Shown here: piece after piece, positions 48,803 through 58,727 of the stretch
Layout: each line of letters starts with the position of its first letter
Numbering within the stretch: the first letter of the stretch is position 1
Source: an uncultured Lachnospiraceae bacterium
GTDB lineage: Bacteria; Bacillota; Clostridia; Lachnospirales; Lachnospiraceae
Length of the DNA: 64,000 bases
Assembly: GCA_946631295.1 (NCBI GenBank)
Contig: CAMOZY010000002.1
Location: 32,311-96,310 of the forward strand
Reading direction: 5' to 3'
Notes under the pieces: generated by a model
What the model was told of the DNA's origin: nothing
The model's database searches: none
What the model saw: the letters and a program-made list of their open reading frames with translations, nothing else
Position numbers and translations under genes: made by a program

Positions 48803-49633
48803 ATGAATAATAATTCAGACTCTTCACAGTTTAAATTCTATAAGTCCCCCGCATGCATTATCTATCTGCTGGTATATGCTCTGCTCATATCCGGAGATAT
48901 ATATTATCTCGTTAAATGGGCTGGATACGGGGAGGTGGAAGCTGCCACGGCTTTATTCATTCCGCTTGCGGCATTCCATCAGATATTTCTGATACTTCCC
49001 CTTATCTGGATAAAAAAGAAAAAGGTACCGTTTGGTGCATATATCGTGCTGGTGATAGTGGGGCTGATCGCAGGCTTTGCACTGATGACGGTACATACGA
49101 TGACGGAATATGTTTATAAATCCAAAAACGGAACATATGACAAGACCATCGATGATTTCAAGAATAACGCAACGATGAATGTAACATCTGAAAGCGTTGT
49201 TTCCGGCAGATGGGCTGACGATATCACGAATACTTCGTTTGGACAGAATCTGTCGCCGCAGTTATCGTTCGATGCTGTTGAAGGTGCGTCATATTATGTC
49301 ATTTATATGGTTGATGAAAGTGCGAACAACTGGGTTCACTGGTATGCCGAGGTGACGGATACGGAACTTGAAGCGGGATTGAATCCCGGTCAGTATATCG
49401 GACCTTATCCGCCTGAGGGTTCCGGTGATCACCTATATACTGTCTATGTCTATGCACTTGCAGACAGGCCCGGAGTGCGGCTTGCTTTCGAATATCCGGA
49501 ATTTGATGAAAACTGGTTTGCAGGAGATGTACTGTGGGCAGGAGTTCTCAATATAACTGATGGTTCAAAGAGTCCTGTTTTGTACGGAAACGTGCTTGGA
49601 TACGGATATGTAAGCGGAACATACTCACGCTGA
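48803..49633 (+). CDS. YbhB/YbcL (PEBP/RKIP-like) domain protein with N-terminal TM helices
   Basis: NLSPQLSFDAVEGASYYVIYMVDESANNWVHWYAEV...YIGPYPPEGSGDHLYTVYVYALAD. Confidence 0.85.
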   Translation: MNNNSDSSQFKFYKSPACIIYLLVYALLISGDIYYLVKWAGYGEVEAATALFIPLAAFHQIFLILPLIWIKKKKVPFGAYIVLVIVGLIAGFALMTVHTMTEYVYKSKNGTYDKTIDDFKNNATMNVTSESVVSGRWADDITNTSFGQNLSPQLSFDAVEGASYYVIYMVDESANNWVHWYAEVTDTELEAGLNPGQYIGPYPPEGSGDHLYTVYVYALADRPGVRLAFEYPEFDENWFAGDVLWAGVLNITDGSKSPVLYGNVLGYGYVSGTYSR

Positions 49634-49673
49634 ATATTTTATATGACAGATCAGATTTACAAGGAGTGTTAAA

Positions 49674-50366
49674 TTGAGGATTATATTTGTAAGACACGGA
49701 GAACCGAATTATGAACTGGACTGCCTGACAGAAACGGGAAAGCTTCAGGCAAAGGCTGTTGCTCAGAGACTGAAGGAAGAAGGTATTGAGGAAATATATG
49801 CCTCCCCTTTCGGACGCGCCATGGAAACTGCGACAGCTGTGTCAGAGGTGCTCGGGCTTCCGATAAATGTTCTTGATTTCATGCATGAAGTAACATGGGG
49901 AAGCACTGATGGAAGCACTCTGTATTCCGATGGTCATCCCTGGAACAGCGTGGATGAGATGGCAAGGCAGAACATCAACCTTAATGATCCCGATTGGCGT
50001 GAATCTCCATATTTTAAGAGCAATGCAGTTGTCGGGAATGTCGATGTTATTGAAAAGAAAATTGACGAATGGCTTGCGGGCTTTGGGTATGTCAGGGAAG
50101 GTTTCTACTACAGACACGATGTTCAGGAAAATGAGCATCGTACGATTGCACTGTTTTCGCATGGCGGTTCTTCAGCAGCAGCAATGGGACATATTCTGAA
50201 TCTTCCGTTCCCCTATATGTGTGCTCTTTTCCATATGGAATTTACGGGTATCAATATAATCCGTCTGGACAGAAACAGCGGAAAATGTACACTGCCGTGC
50301 CTCGAACTGGCCAATGACGGTAAGCATATCAAGGAGGGACATTATTTCAGACTTGAGAGGAAATGA
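49674..50366 (+). CDS. Histidine phosphatase family protein (TTG start)
   Basis: IIFVRHGEPNYELDCLTETGKLQAKAVAQRL; FSHGGSSAA; SD AAGGAG before TTG. Confidence 0.92.
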   Translation: MRIIFVRHGEPNYELDCLTETGKLQAKAVAQRLKEEGIEEIYASPFGRAMETATAVSEVLGLPINVLDFMHEVTWGSTDGSTLYSDGHPWNSVDEMARQNINLNDPDWRESPYFKSNAVVGNVDVIEKKIDEWLAGFGYVREGFYYRHDVQENEHRTIALFSHGGSSAAAMGHILNLPFPYMCALFHMEFTGINIIRLDRNSGKCTLPCLELANDGKHIKEGHYFRLERK

Positions 50367-50414
50367 CCGCAAAAAGTCTTGAATAAATGAATTTTTTTCT
50401 TAGAGGGATTAATA

Positions 50415-51143
50415 ATGGAAAAGAAAGCGGTTCTTGAGATCAAAGGTTATTCCAAGGTATACGGTGAGGGAAAAAAGGCAGCCGATAATGTCACTCTTAC
50501 TGTTGAGAGCGGTGATATCTATGGATTCATCGGGCATAACGGAGCCGGAAAATCCACCACGATACGTGCTGTGGTGGGAGTGCTTGATTTTACCGAAGGA
50601 GAGATCCTTATAGACGGACATTCGGTTAAGACTGAACCTATCGAATGTAAGAAGATCACCGCATATATACCGGATAATCCGGATCTTTACGATAATCTGA
50701 CCGGCATTCAATATCTCAATTTCATCGCTGATGTATTTGGAATAAACTCTTCAAAGCGCAGTGAGGAGATAGAAAAATATGCAGGCCTCTTCGAGATAAC
50801 CGATTCTCTCGGTGATCTTGTCAGTTCTTATTCGCATGGCATGAAACAAAAGCTTGCGATAATCTCTGCTCTTATCCATGAACCTAAACTGATCGTTATG
50901 GATGAACCCTTTGTCGGACTCGATCCCAAGGCATCTTATATTCTCAAGCAGATAATGCATGAGATGTGTGAAAAGGGTACTGCGATATTCTTCTCCACAC
51001 ATGTTCTTGAAACTGCAGAGAAGCTCTGCAATAAGGTGGCAATAATTAAAAACGGTAAGATAATAGATTCCGGAACAATGGAAGATATTGTCGGCAATCA
51101 GTCTCTGGAAGAAGTCTTCCTGGAGGTTCATGATGAAAAATAA
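50415..51143 (+). CDS. ABC transporter ATP-binding protein
   Basis: GHNGAGKSTTIRAVVG, SYSHGMKQKLAIISALIHEPKLIVMDEPFVGLDP. Confidence 0.97.
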   Translation: MEKKAVLEIKGYSKVYGEGKKAADNVTLTVESGDIYGFIGHNGAGKSTTIRAVVGVLDFTEGEILIDGHSVKTEPIECKKITAYIPDNPDLYDNLTGIQYLNFIADVFGINSSKRSEEIEKYAGLFEITDSLGDLVSSYSHGMKQKLAIISALIHEPKLIVMDEPFVGLDPKASYILKQIMHEMCEKGTAIFFSTHVLETAEKLCNKVAIIKNGKIIDSGTMEDIVGNQSLEEVFLEVHDEK

Positions 51144-52737
51144 AAATCTGATCCTTCTTAAGGCTCTTCTGGATTCCACCAGCCAGTGGAATGTCTTAAG
51201 ACACTGTAAGGATAAAAAGAAAAAAGGACGTATCATAGGAGCATATGCAGGGCTTGCAATTCTGTATCTGATGCTTATGGCGTATTCTCTTTTCAGCTGT
51301 ATAGGATACGGTAAGATCGGACTTACAGATATAGTTCCTGCACTATGCGCCATGACTATATCCGTGATCGCGTTATTCTTTACTTTCTTCAGGACGAACG
51401 GCTATCTCTTTAAATTCAAAGAGTATGACATGCTCATGTCACTTCCCTTCGATGCCAAGACCGTTGCAGGCTGTAAATTTCTGTATATGTATTTAAAACT
51501 CCTGCCATGGTATCTGAGCATATCTGTCGCAATGCTTATAGGATATGAAATGTATGTGACCCCTTCAGCAGTTACATGGCTTATCTGGATGGCTCTAACA
51601 TTTGTTCTTCCGATAATACCTATGCTTGCTGCTGCTTTTCTCGGATATATAATTACCAGGATCAGCGCGGGATTCAGAAAGACCAATATTGTGCAGACGG
51701 TTCTTTCGTTTATTGTCGTTATTCTGGCTTTTTCATCGAGATTCTTCATAGAATCCATGATAAAAGAAGACAAGGTGGAAGAGACTCTTGAAAGCGTCTA
51801 TGAATCCGTTAATAAAACAACAGCCATATATCTTCCTGCCAGGTGGTTTCAGCTGGCAGTTACGGACACGGATATTATAAGTATTCTTCTGTTGACCGTT
51901 ATCAGTGTAGCTTTGTTTGAAATATTGTTCATACTTGTCGGAAGGTCATATCGCGAGATCAATTCCAAACTGAAGAATCACGCGGCATCCAAAAAATTCA
52001 GTATGACGGTTCTAAAGAGCAGGAACGTTCTGAATGCCATCGCATTCAAGGAGTTCAGGAGAATGACCGGTTCCACAATCTATGTCACGAATGCTTCCAT
52101 GGGTGAACTGATGGCTCTTGTCATGGGAATAGCGGTGCTGTTCGTTGACATTGACACTATTCTCTATAAGGTCACGGAAGGCGCTCCGGTAACAAAGGAG
52201 ATGCTGTATCCCGCCATGGCACTCATAGCGTATTTCTGTGTAGGAATGGTTTCGACAACTGTAATGAGTCCTTCGCTTGAAGGAAAGAATTACTGGATAG
52301 TTAAGAGTCTTCCAATATCCGGAAAGGTTCTCTATCAGGGCAAGATGCTGTTCAATATGTATAAGACTGTTCCCTTTGCTCTGTTTGCAATCCTGTGCTT
52401 ATGCATATCCTCAAAGGCACCTTTGCTGACAACTGTCCTTTCACTGATCCTTGGTGTGTGCCTGTGCGGATTTTCCACAACATGGGGATGCGTGTGCGGA
52501 ATCAAGCATATGAGACTCGATTGGGAAAATGAAGTTGAAGTTATCAAGCAGGGGGCAGGAGTTGCGATATATATGTTCCCGAATATGATCGTGACAATGC
52601 TGCTTGTGGTTGTTGCAGTAGTACTTGGAAGAAAGATCGATCAGAACATTATTGTGGGAATAATGATCGTCATCGCCGCTGCACTTGCGGTGCTGTTCTA
52701 CAAAAAGGCAATGAAGCTGGCTGAAAAACAGGCATAA
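51130..52737 (+). CDS. ABC transporter permease
   Basis: Polytopic ORF overlapping the end of the ATPase gene; start trimmed to MMKNKNLILLKALL. Confidence 0.88.
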   Translation: MMKNKNLILLKALLDSTSQWNVLRHCKDKKKKGRIIGAYAGLAILYLMLMAYSLFSCIGYGKIGLTDIVPALCAMTISVIALFFTFFRTNGYLFKFKEYDMLMSLPFDAKTVAGCKFLYMYLKLLPWYLSISVAMLIGYEMYVTPSAVTWLIWMALTFVLPIIPMLAAAFLGYIITRISAGFRKTNIVQTVLSFIVVILAFSSRFFIESMIKEDKVEETLESVYESVNKTTAIYLPARWFQLAVTDTDIISILLLTVISVALFEILFILVGRSYREINSKLKNHAASKKFSMTVLKSRNVLNAIAFKEFRRMTGSTIYVTNASMGELMALVMGIAVLFVDIDTILYKVTEGAPVTKEMLYPAMALIAYFCVGMVSTTVMSPSLEGKNYWIVKSLPISGKVLYQGKMLFNMYKTVPFALFAILCLCISSKAPLLTTVLSLILGVCLCGFSTTWGCVCGIKHMRLDWENEVEVIKQGAGVAIYMFPNMIVTMLLVVVAVVLGRKIDQNIIVGIMIVIAAALAVLFYKKAMKLAEKQA

Positions 52738-52817
52738 AAATAGATATAAAAGCATAACAAAAAAATACAGAAAAACAGACAGTATGTTAAAAGACTGATG
52801 CATAACGGGGGTTGAAA

Positions 52818-54737
52818 GTGGCTGACATAACAAGTAAAGCAGAAGTGAAGTTTGCAGGCGACGAATATGCGGGTTTTTATTCCTGCGGACTGACAATGCT
52901 CGGAAGCTCTACCATGAGAAGATTTACACAGACAGTAGAAAATGCTGTCTGTGATGTGGACAATGACGGAACTGAAATCAGTGATTCTCCGGTGACGGGA
53001 TGTATGACATGCATGTCATCTGATGATGGCATATGCTTAAATGTCACCACAACAGAGAGCCCTTACAGCGATGCATATGAGATAAGAACAAGTATTGTGA
53101 ATGATTCTGAGAAGGATATCACCATGGAGATGGTGACGTCCTTTTTATTTTCCGGGATAAAGGCTGATAAGATCCACAGGATATTATCATTCTGGAGCGC
53201 TGAGGGGCGTGTTAAGACTGATGATCTTGTGGATATGAATATGGAGCATTCATGGAACCATATGGCATACAGGGTCGAGAAATTCGGAAATGTCGGATCC
53301 ATGCCGGTGAGGAAGTATTTTCCGTTCATTGCTTTAGAGGATAGTGAATCACATAAGTTCTTTGCAGTGCAGCTCTATTCTCCTGCATCCTGGCAGATTG
53401 AGCTTGTTGTGAGAGAGGATGATACGGTAACCGTAGCAGGCGGAATCGCGGACAGAGATTTCGGGCAGTGGACGAAGTCTCTTAAACCAGGTGAGGAGTT
53501 TACAGCACCTAAGGCGGTAGCGGCAGTGGGTGATTCGCTTGAGGATGTATGTGATAAACTGGTCAGAGCTCAGAATCCTGATATCAGTCCGGCTGATAAT
53601 GACATGGGTGTCACCTTTAACGAATATTGCACAACCTGGGGCAATCCAACTATTGATAATCTGAAAAAACTTGCTGACAAAATTGCAGGGAAGGGCATTC
53701 AGTACCTTGTCATGGATTCGGGATGGTATTCAAATTGCGGATACTGGTGGGAATACAGAGGTGACTGGAGTATCAACAAGGAACGTTTTCCTAACGGGCT
53801 GAAGGAACTTGCTGACTATGTAAGATCACGTGGCATGATCCCGGGAATATGGTTCGAATTCGAAGTTGCATCTCCCAAATCGGGAGTTTACGAAGATCCG
53901 GATCATTTCGTGAAGAAAGACGGCGTGCCTCTTACCATAGGTGGTGCGAGATTCTGGGATATGGAAGATCCATACGTTAAGGATTATCTTAAGAAAAATG
54001 TCATAGACAGACTTAAGGATGACGGTTTCGGATATATCAAGATAGATTATAACGATACGATGGGGATGGGATGCGACGGTCCTGAATCTCCCGGTGAAAA
54101 TCTTAGGAGAAAAGTTCTTGCAACGCAGGATTTCTACAGGACTCTCAGACGTGAGATTCCGGACCTTGTGATAGAGAACTGCTCAAGCGGAGGTCACAGA
54201 CTTGAACCTTCGTTCATGGAACTTGCATCACAGGCAAGCTTCTCTGATGCACATGAGATTCCTTCTCTTCCGATCATCGCCGCAAATCTTCACAGAGTGG
54301 TGAAGCCTTCACAGAGCCAGATATGGTCTGTTATGAGGGCGAAGGATTCTGATTCAAGGATTTTCTATTCGATGTGTGCGACATTCCTTGGAAGGATGGG
54401 ACTTTCGGGTGATATCTATGATCTCAGTGATCATCAGTGGGAACTTGTAGATGGCGCTATTGCTTTTTATAAGAAGGCCGCACCGATCATCAGAGATGGT
54501 AAGACTACTTACATCGGAAATGACGCAAGAAAGTATAACTCACCTCAGGGATGTCAGATGGTGATAAGGCAGCTCGGTGACAAAAAGCTTGTCGTGTTCC
54601 ACAGATTTGAAGAGTCGTGTTCTCTTGAAGAATACATTAAGAGAAACGAACTTGATCTGGATACCGGCAGCATACTTGATAAGTACGGTGCAGCAGATGA
54701 AGACTTTTCTGCTGTGGCGATGCTAGTGAGAGGATAA
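52818..54737 (+). CDS. Alpha-galactosidase, glycoside hydrolase family 36 (GTG start)
   Basis: YLVMDSGWYSN...GDWSINKERFPNGLKELADYVRSRGMIPGIWFEFE; YIKIDYNDTMGMGCDG; ENCSSGGHRLEPSFM. Confidence 0.95.
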   Translation: MADITSKAEVKFAGDEYAGFYSCGLTMLGSSTMRRFTQTVENAVCDVDNDGTEISDSPVTGCMTCMSSDDGICLNVTTTESPYSDAYEIRTSIVNDSEKDITMEMVTSFLFSGIKADKIHRILSFWSAEGRVKTDDLVDMNMEHSWNHMAYRVEKFGNVGSMPVRKYFPFIALEDSESHKFFAVQLYSPASWQIELVVREDDTVTVAGGIADRDFGQWTKSLKPGEEFTAPKAVAAVGDSLEDVCDKLVRAQNPDISPADNDMGVTFNEYCTTWGNPTIDNLKKLADKIAGKGIQYLVMDSGWYSNCGYWWEYRGDWSINKERFPNGLKELADYVRSRGMIPGIWFEFEVASPKSGVYEDPDHFVKKDGVPLTIGGARFWDMEDPYVKDYLKKNVIDRLKDDGFGYIKIDYNDTMGMGCDGPESPGENLRRKVLATQDFYRTLRREIPDLVIENCSSGGHRLEPSFMELASQASFSDAHEIPSLPIIAANLHRVVKPSQSQIWSVMRAKDSDSRIFYSMCATFLGRMGLSGDIYDLSDHQWELVDGAIAFYKKAAPIIRDGKTTYIGNDARKYNSPQGCQMVIRQLGDKKLVVFHRFEESCSLEEYIKRNELDLDTGSILDKYGAADEDFSAVAMLVRG

Positions 54738-54741
54738 ATGA

Positions 54742-55623
54742 ATGAAACTGGGATTTGATGTTCCGGAATATAAGAAAGTCAGAGTGATCATTGATACGGA
54801 TGCTGCATGTGAAGCAGATGATCCGTTTGCGATAGTGCAGGGATTGTTAAGCCCCAAACTTATCGTGAGGGGGATTGTTGCAGAGCATTTTAATGTTCCG
54901 GGGTCGGTGGACAGAAGTTACGACGAGATAGAGACTATCCTTGAGGCGATGGATATGAAAGTTCCCGCTTTCCGAGGACAAAAAGGCCCTTTGAGTGAAG
55001 ATGCGGAACTGTCCGAAGGTTCGAAGTTCATTATCGATGAGGCTCTGAGGGATGATGATAAGCCACTGCTTGTTCTGTGCCAGGGAGCGATAACGAATGT
55101 TGCTATGGCGATAAAGAGTGCGCCTAAGATTACGGACAGAATGACGGTTGTCTGGATCGGAACTCACGGCGAAGCACCTCATAAGGCGCCGTTCAGAGAA
55201 TTCAATGCGGGTAATGATATACCTGCTGCAAACTATGTTCTTCAGAGCGGAGTGGATCTGTGGCTTGTTCCGTCAACGGTATATACGACAATTACCATAG
55301 GTATAGCTGAGATACAGCGCAGGATTAAGCCCTGCGGCAGGATTGGAGAGCACCTTTTTAGGAATCTCATTGATTACAACAATTCCGAAGGTGCAGGATG
55401 GACTCAGGGTGAAAGCTGGTCTCTCGGAGATTCTCCGGCCATCGCTGTTGCAATGAATCCGGGATGCGGACATTTCCATACTGCGAAGGCTCCCTTTGTT
55501 GCAGACGATACATCTTCCGAAGTGAAGGATGATAATCCTGATATAAGGATCTATACTGATGTTGATTCCAGATATATCCTCGAGGACCTGATTGCCAAGC
55601 TGGAGATATTTTCAGGCAGGTAA
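54742..55623 (+). CDS. Nucleoside hydrolase family protein
   Basis: VIIDTDAACEADDPFAIVQGLL N-terminal DTDxxxExDDPxAI motif. Confidence 0.9.
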   Translation: MKLGFDVPEYKKVRVIIDTDAACEADDPFAIVQGLLSPKLIVRGIVAEHFNVPGSVDRSYDEIETILEAMDMKVPAFRGQKGPLSEDAELSEGSKFIIDEALRDDDKPLLVLCQGAITNVAMAIKSAPKITDRMTVVWIGTHGEAPHKAPFREFNAGNDIPAANYVLQSGVDLWLVPSTVYTTITIGIAEIQRRIKPCGRIGEHLFRNLIDYNNSEGAGWTQGESWSLGDSPAIAVAMNPGCGHFHTAKAPFVADDTSSEVKDDNPDIRIYTDVDSRYILEDLIAKLEIFSGR

Positions 55624-55657
55624 CAGTATTAAAAAGGTTTGGTGAGTTGATGCCCGA

Positions 55658-55963
55658 TTAGATTGCTTCAGTTTCTTTGTAAGGATGAATACTGAGTATT
55701 TCTGTATTAAGTGCCATTTTGGCTTTTCTCAGATCAATATCATTCTGTATATCCAAAAAGTACTTGTCTGACACTCCAAAAAATCTCGCTAGTCGCAGAG
55801 AAGTATCAACAGTTACTTTTCTGCGATCATGAAGAATGTCCTGTATTCTTGATACAGGAACGTGTATTTCTTTAGCAAGCATATATGCAGAGATACCGTT
55901 TGGTTCCATGAATTCTTCTAAAAGTATTTCTCCCATTTTAGGTGTGCTTATATACATATCCAT
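55658..55963 (-). CDS. higA: HigA-type antitoxin (XRE HTH)
   Basis: GEILLEEFMEPNGISAYMLAKEIHVPVSRIQDILHDRRKVTVDTSLRLARFFGVSDKYFLDIQ; SD AAGGAG. Confidence 0.93.
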   Translation of the reverse strand: MDMYISTPKMGEILLEEFMEPNGISAYMLAKEIHVPVSRIQDILHDRRKVTVDTSLRLARFFGVSDKYFLDIQNDIDLRKAKMALNTEILSIHPYKETEAI

Positions 55964-55979
55964 AATCTGATCTCCTTAT

Positions 55980-56261
55980 TTAGTGGTAATCTGTAATCTC
56001 CACGTTATAAAAATCGTTATCTTTTTCTATGAAACATATTCTAAATTGGTCATTTATTCTGATGCTGTATTGTCCTTTTCTATCACCTGACAGTTTTTCT
56101 AAATGATTAGAAGGAGGAACTTTCAGATCATTTAGACCGGAAGCATTGTTTATCATGATCAGTTTTCTCAATGCTATACGTTGAATATCGGTAGGCAATT
56201 TCTTTGAATATACCTGGTTATATATTTTTTCAGTTTCTTTGTCAGCAAAACTTTTTATCAT
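55980..56261 (-). CDS. higB: HigB/RelE-type toxin
   Basis: MIKSFADKETEKIYNQVYSKKLP...LEKLSGDRKGQYSIRINDQFRICFIEKDNDFYNVEITDYH; start moved to 56261 because the upstream ATG lies inside the promoter. Confidence 0.93.
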   Translation of the reverse strand: MIKSFADKETEKIYNQVYSKKLPTDIQRIALRKLIMINNASGLNDLKVPPSNHLEKLSGDRKGQYSIRINDQFRICFIEKDNDFYNVEITDYH

Positions 56262-56267
56262 AAAATA

Positions 56268-56296
56268 ATAATACCCGAGCAGCAGGTACATGTCAA
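56268..56296 (-). promoter_or_regulatory. higBA promoter TTGACA-N17-TATTAT
   Basis: Minus-strand -35 at 56296-56291, -10 at 56273-56268; spanned by inverted repeat ATACCCG(56271-56277)-N20-CGGGTAT(56298-56304). Confidence 0.85.
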
Positions 56297-56373
56297 GCGG
56301 GTATATGCATTCTATGGTTAATAAATCAGCTGGAGTAGAACATGCTTTGAATTGGAAGATCAGGAGTATGTAA

Positions 56374-56399
56374 TTTTGTTGAATACAAATTCAACAAAA
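56374..56399 (+). promoter_or_regulatory. Operator 1, perfect 11-bp inverted repeat TTTTGTTGAAT-ACAA-ATTCAACAAAA
   Basis: Perfect palindrome directly upstream of the -35 box. Confidence 0.85.
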
Positions 56400-56402
56400 G
56401 TG

Positions 56403-56431
56403 TTGACAGGGCATGCAATCTGATTTATATT
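56403..56431 (+). promoter_or_regulatory. Promoter TTGACA-N17-TATATT for the FAD oxidoreductase gene
   Basis: Consensus -35 and near-consensus -10 with optimal 17-bp spacing. Confidence 0.85.
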
Positions 56432-56459
56432 GAATATACATTCAATGAATAACGATTCA
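56429..56459 (+). promoter_or_regulatory. Operators 2 and 3, ATTGAAT-ATAC-ATTCAAT and TGAAT-AACG-ATTCA
   Basis: Same TGAAT-N4-ATTCA core as operator 1, overlapping the -10 box and the start region. Confidence 0.75.
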
Positions 56460-56505
56460 AAAAACGAACGGATATATTACTTTAGATAAATCGGAGGATG
56501 ACAAA

Positions 56506-57999
56506 ATGGCACAGAATAAAGAGAAGGTTGTAATAGTCGGTGGAGGAATTGCAGGACTGTCAGCAGGAATATATGCACTTCTTTCAGGATTTGATGCTGA
56601 GATATATGAGAAGAATGCAGTTCCCGGTGGAGAATGTATGGGATGGAACAGAAAGGGATATCATATAGATAACTGTATTCACTGGCTCACCGGAACTGAT
56701 CAGAAGACGGGACTCTGGAAGGTGTGGAAGACTGTCGGAGCAATAGATGAGAATACCGAATATGCAAGTACCGAGAAATTTTATTCCAGCAGGATCGGCG
56801 ATAAGGAACTTACTCTTTGGAATGATCTGAGCAGAACTGAGAAGGAACTTATTGAAGCAGCTCCGGAAGACGAGGCAGAGATCCGCAAGTTCATCGAGTA
56901 TGTCAGATATGCGGAATGCTGCAACATTCCTTCAATCAAACCTTTTGACATGATGGGTATCAGAGACTATATCGAACTTGGAAAGAACATGGCCGATATG
57001 CCCAAGGTCATGAAGGAGTACGGCAAGATCAGCTGCAGTGATCTGGGAAAGAGATTCAAGTCACCCGTTCTTCGCAGGATGATGAGCGATTATCTTCCCG
57101 GTGAATATACCGCATATTCTCTCCTTGTATCTTACGCTACGATGACAAGCGGAAACGGTAATATCCCCATGAAGGGCTCTCTTGCTATGACTCTCAGGAT
57201 TGTGGAGAGATTCAAGGAACTGGGCGGAGTGCTACACACATCAGCATCCGTTAAGGAGATAATTATTAAGAATAAAAAGGCAGAAGGTATCAGGCTTGAA
57301 GATGGCACCGTAGTATCTGCGGATCATGTCATAAGCGCAGTTGATACGGATTTCTTGTACGGAAGACTTATCGACAGAAAATATATGCCTTCGGAACTTG
57401 CAAAAGCTTATGAGAAGAGGAAGGAATATCCCATCACTACAGGCTTTCAGGTTGCATATGCGATAGATGATGATTTTTCCGGGAAGGATACCATATTCTT
57501 CGACTGTGATGATCTTAAGGTAGGAAAAAGGTCATTTAGCAGGATTTCAGTCAAGAACTATGGATATGACAAGAGCTTTGCTCCTGAGGGAAAGGCGGTT
57601 CTTCAGGCGAACCTTGGCCAGTCAGATGAGGACTATCTGTATTGGGAGAGCCTGAGCAATGAAGAATACAGCGCAGAAAAAGAAAGACTTGCAGAGGAGA
57701 TCACAAAGAGGACCGTCAAGGAATTCCCCGAGCTTGAAGGCAGAATAGAACTGTTGGACACATGGACTCCTCTGACTTACAATAGATACTGCAATGCCTA
57801 TCACGGTTCATATATGGGATTCGTTACCACTGTCGGAAATAAGCAGATGAGATTCAAGGGCGTCGTAAAGGGCGTTTCGAATCTGTTTGTGGCGGGCCAG
57901 TGGGTTATGAGTCCCGGCGGACTACCTATCGCAGTCATATCGGGAAAATTCGCTGTTCAGAGAATTCTTAAAAAGCAGGGAAGATCCATTGATATCTGA
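56506..57999 (+). CDS. NAD(P)/FAD-dependent oxidoreductase, phytoene desaturase/carotenoid isomerase-like
   Basis: KVVIVGGGIAGLSAGIYALLSGFDAEIYEKNAVPGGECMGWNRKGYHIDNCIHWLTG; VAGQWVMSPGGLPIAVISGK. Confidence 0.93.
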   Translation: MAQNKEKVVIVGGGIAGLSAGIYALLSGFDAEIYEKNAVPGGECMGWNRKGYHIDNCIHWLTGTDQKTGLWKVWKTVGAIDENTEYASTEKFYSSRIGDKELTLWNDLSRTEKELIEAAPEDEAEIRKFIEYVRYAECCNIPSIKPFDMMGIRDYIELGKNMADMPKVMKEYGKISCSDLGKRFKSPVLRRMMSDYLPGEYTAYSLLVSYATMTSGNGNIPMKGSLAMTLRIVERFKELGGVLHTSASVKEIIIKNKKAEGIRLEDGTVVSADHVISAVDTDFLYGRLIDRKYMPSELAKAYEKRKEYPITTGFQVAYAIDDDFSGKDTIFFDCDDLKVGKRSFSRISVKNYGYDKSFAPEGKAVLQANLGQSDEDYLYWESLSNEEYSAEKERLAEEITKRTVKEFPELEGRIELLDTWTPLTYNRYCNAYHGSYMGFVTTVGNKQMRFKGVVKGVSNLFVAGQWVMSPGGLPIAVISGKFAVQRILKKQGRSIDI

Positions 58000-58107
58000 T
58001 AATACGGTGATCGGATGTATCAGGTGATGATCATGGATGAACTGTGAAATAGGATAAGAAGATTGCTGAAATCTGATCCGTGGCAGCAGGCGGAGGAAGA
58101 AGATATT

Positions 58108-58671
58108 ATGACCAGAAAAGAACAGAAGGAAGAAAGAAGACAGGCCATACTCATGACTGCCCTTACTCTTTTTGTGGAGAGGGGATATCATGATACGAAG
58201 ATTACGGATATAGCAGAGGCTGTTCCGATGAGTACGGGTCTGATGTTTCATTATTTTGCTTCAAAGGAAGAACTGCTGCTTGAACTGGTGAGGATGGGAA
58301 CGATGGGACCGGGATCTATCGGGCAGGATGTTAATGTACCGCCTGATGTATATCTGACCATGTTTCTTAAGCAAGTGTTTTCTTTTGCGGCAGAGCAGCC
58401 ATGGGTTTTCTATATGTTCGTTCTTATGGCTCAGGTCAGAAGGCCGGGAATGCCTGAGGAAGCGAGAAAACTCGCGGAATCTGTTGATGCTGTAACGCCT
58501 ACGGTAAAGCTCATAAAAAAAGGACAGAAGGAAGGTATTTTCCATAAGGGAAATGCGGAGACAATGGCAATATCATTCTGGGCATCGGTTCAGGGAATCA
58601 TGGAATTTCGCTCCATTAATAAGGAAATGACCATGCCGGATCCCGAATGGATAGTGGCAATGCTGAAATAA
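58108..58671 (+). CDS. TetR/AcrR family transcriptional regulator
   Basis: RRQAILMTALTLFVERGYHDTKITDIAEAVPMSTGLMFHYFASKEELLLELV. Confidence 0.95.
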   Translation: MTRKEQKEERRQAILMTALTLFVERGYHDTKITDIAEAVPMSTGLMFHYFASKEELLLELVRMGTMGPGSIGQDVNVPPDVYLTMFLKQVFSFAAEQPWVFYMFVLMAQVRRPGMPEEARKLAESVDAVTPTVKLIKKGQKEGIFHKGNAETMAISFWASVQGIMEFRSINKEMTMPDPEWIVAMLK

Positions 58672-58727
58672 CCGGCATAGAGAACGAATGCATAAGCCGG
58701 ATAAAAAACAACAGGAGTATGAGGGAA

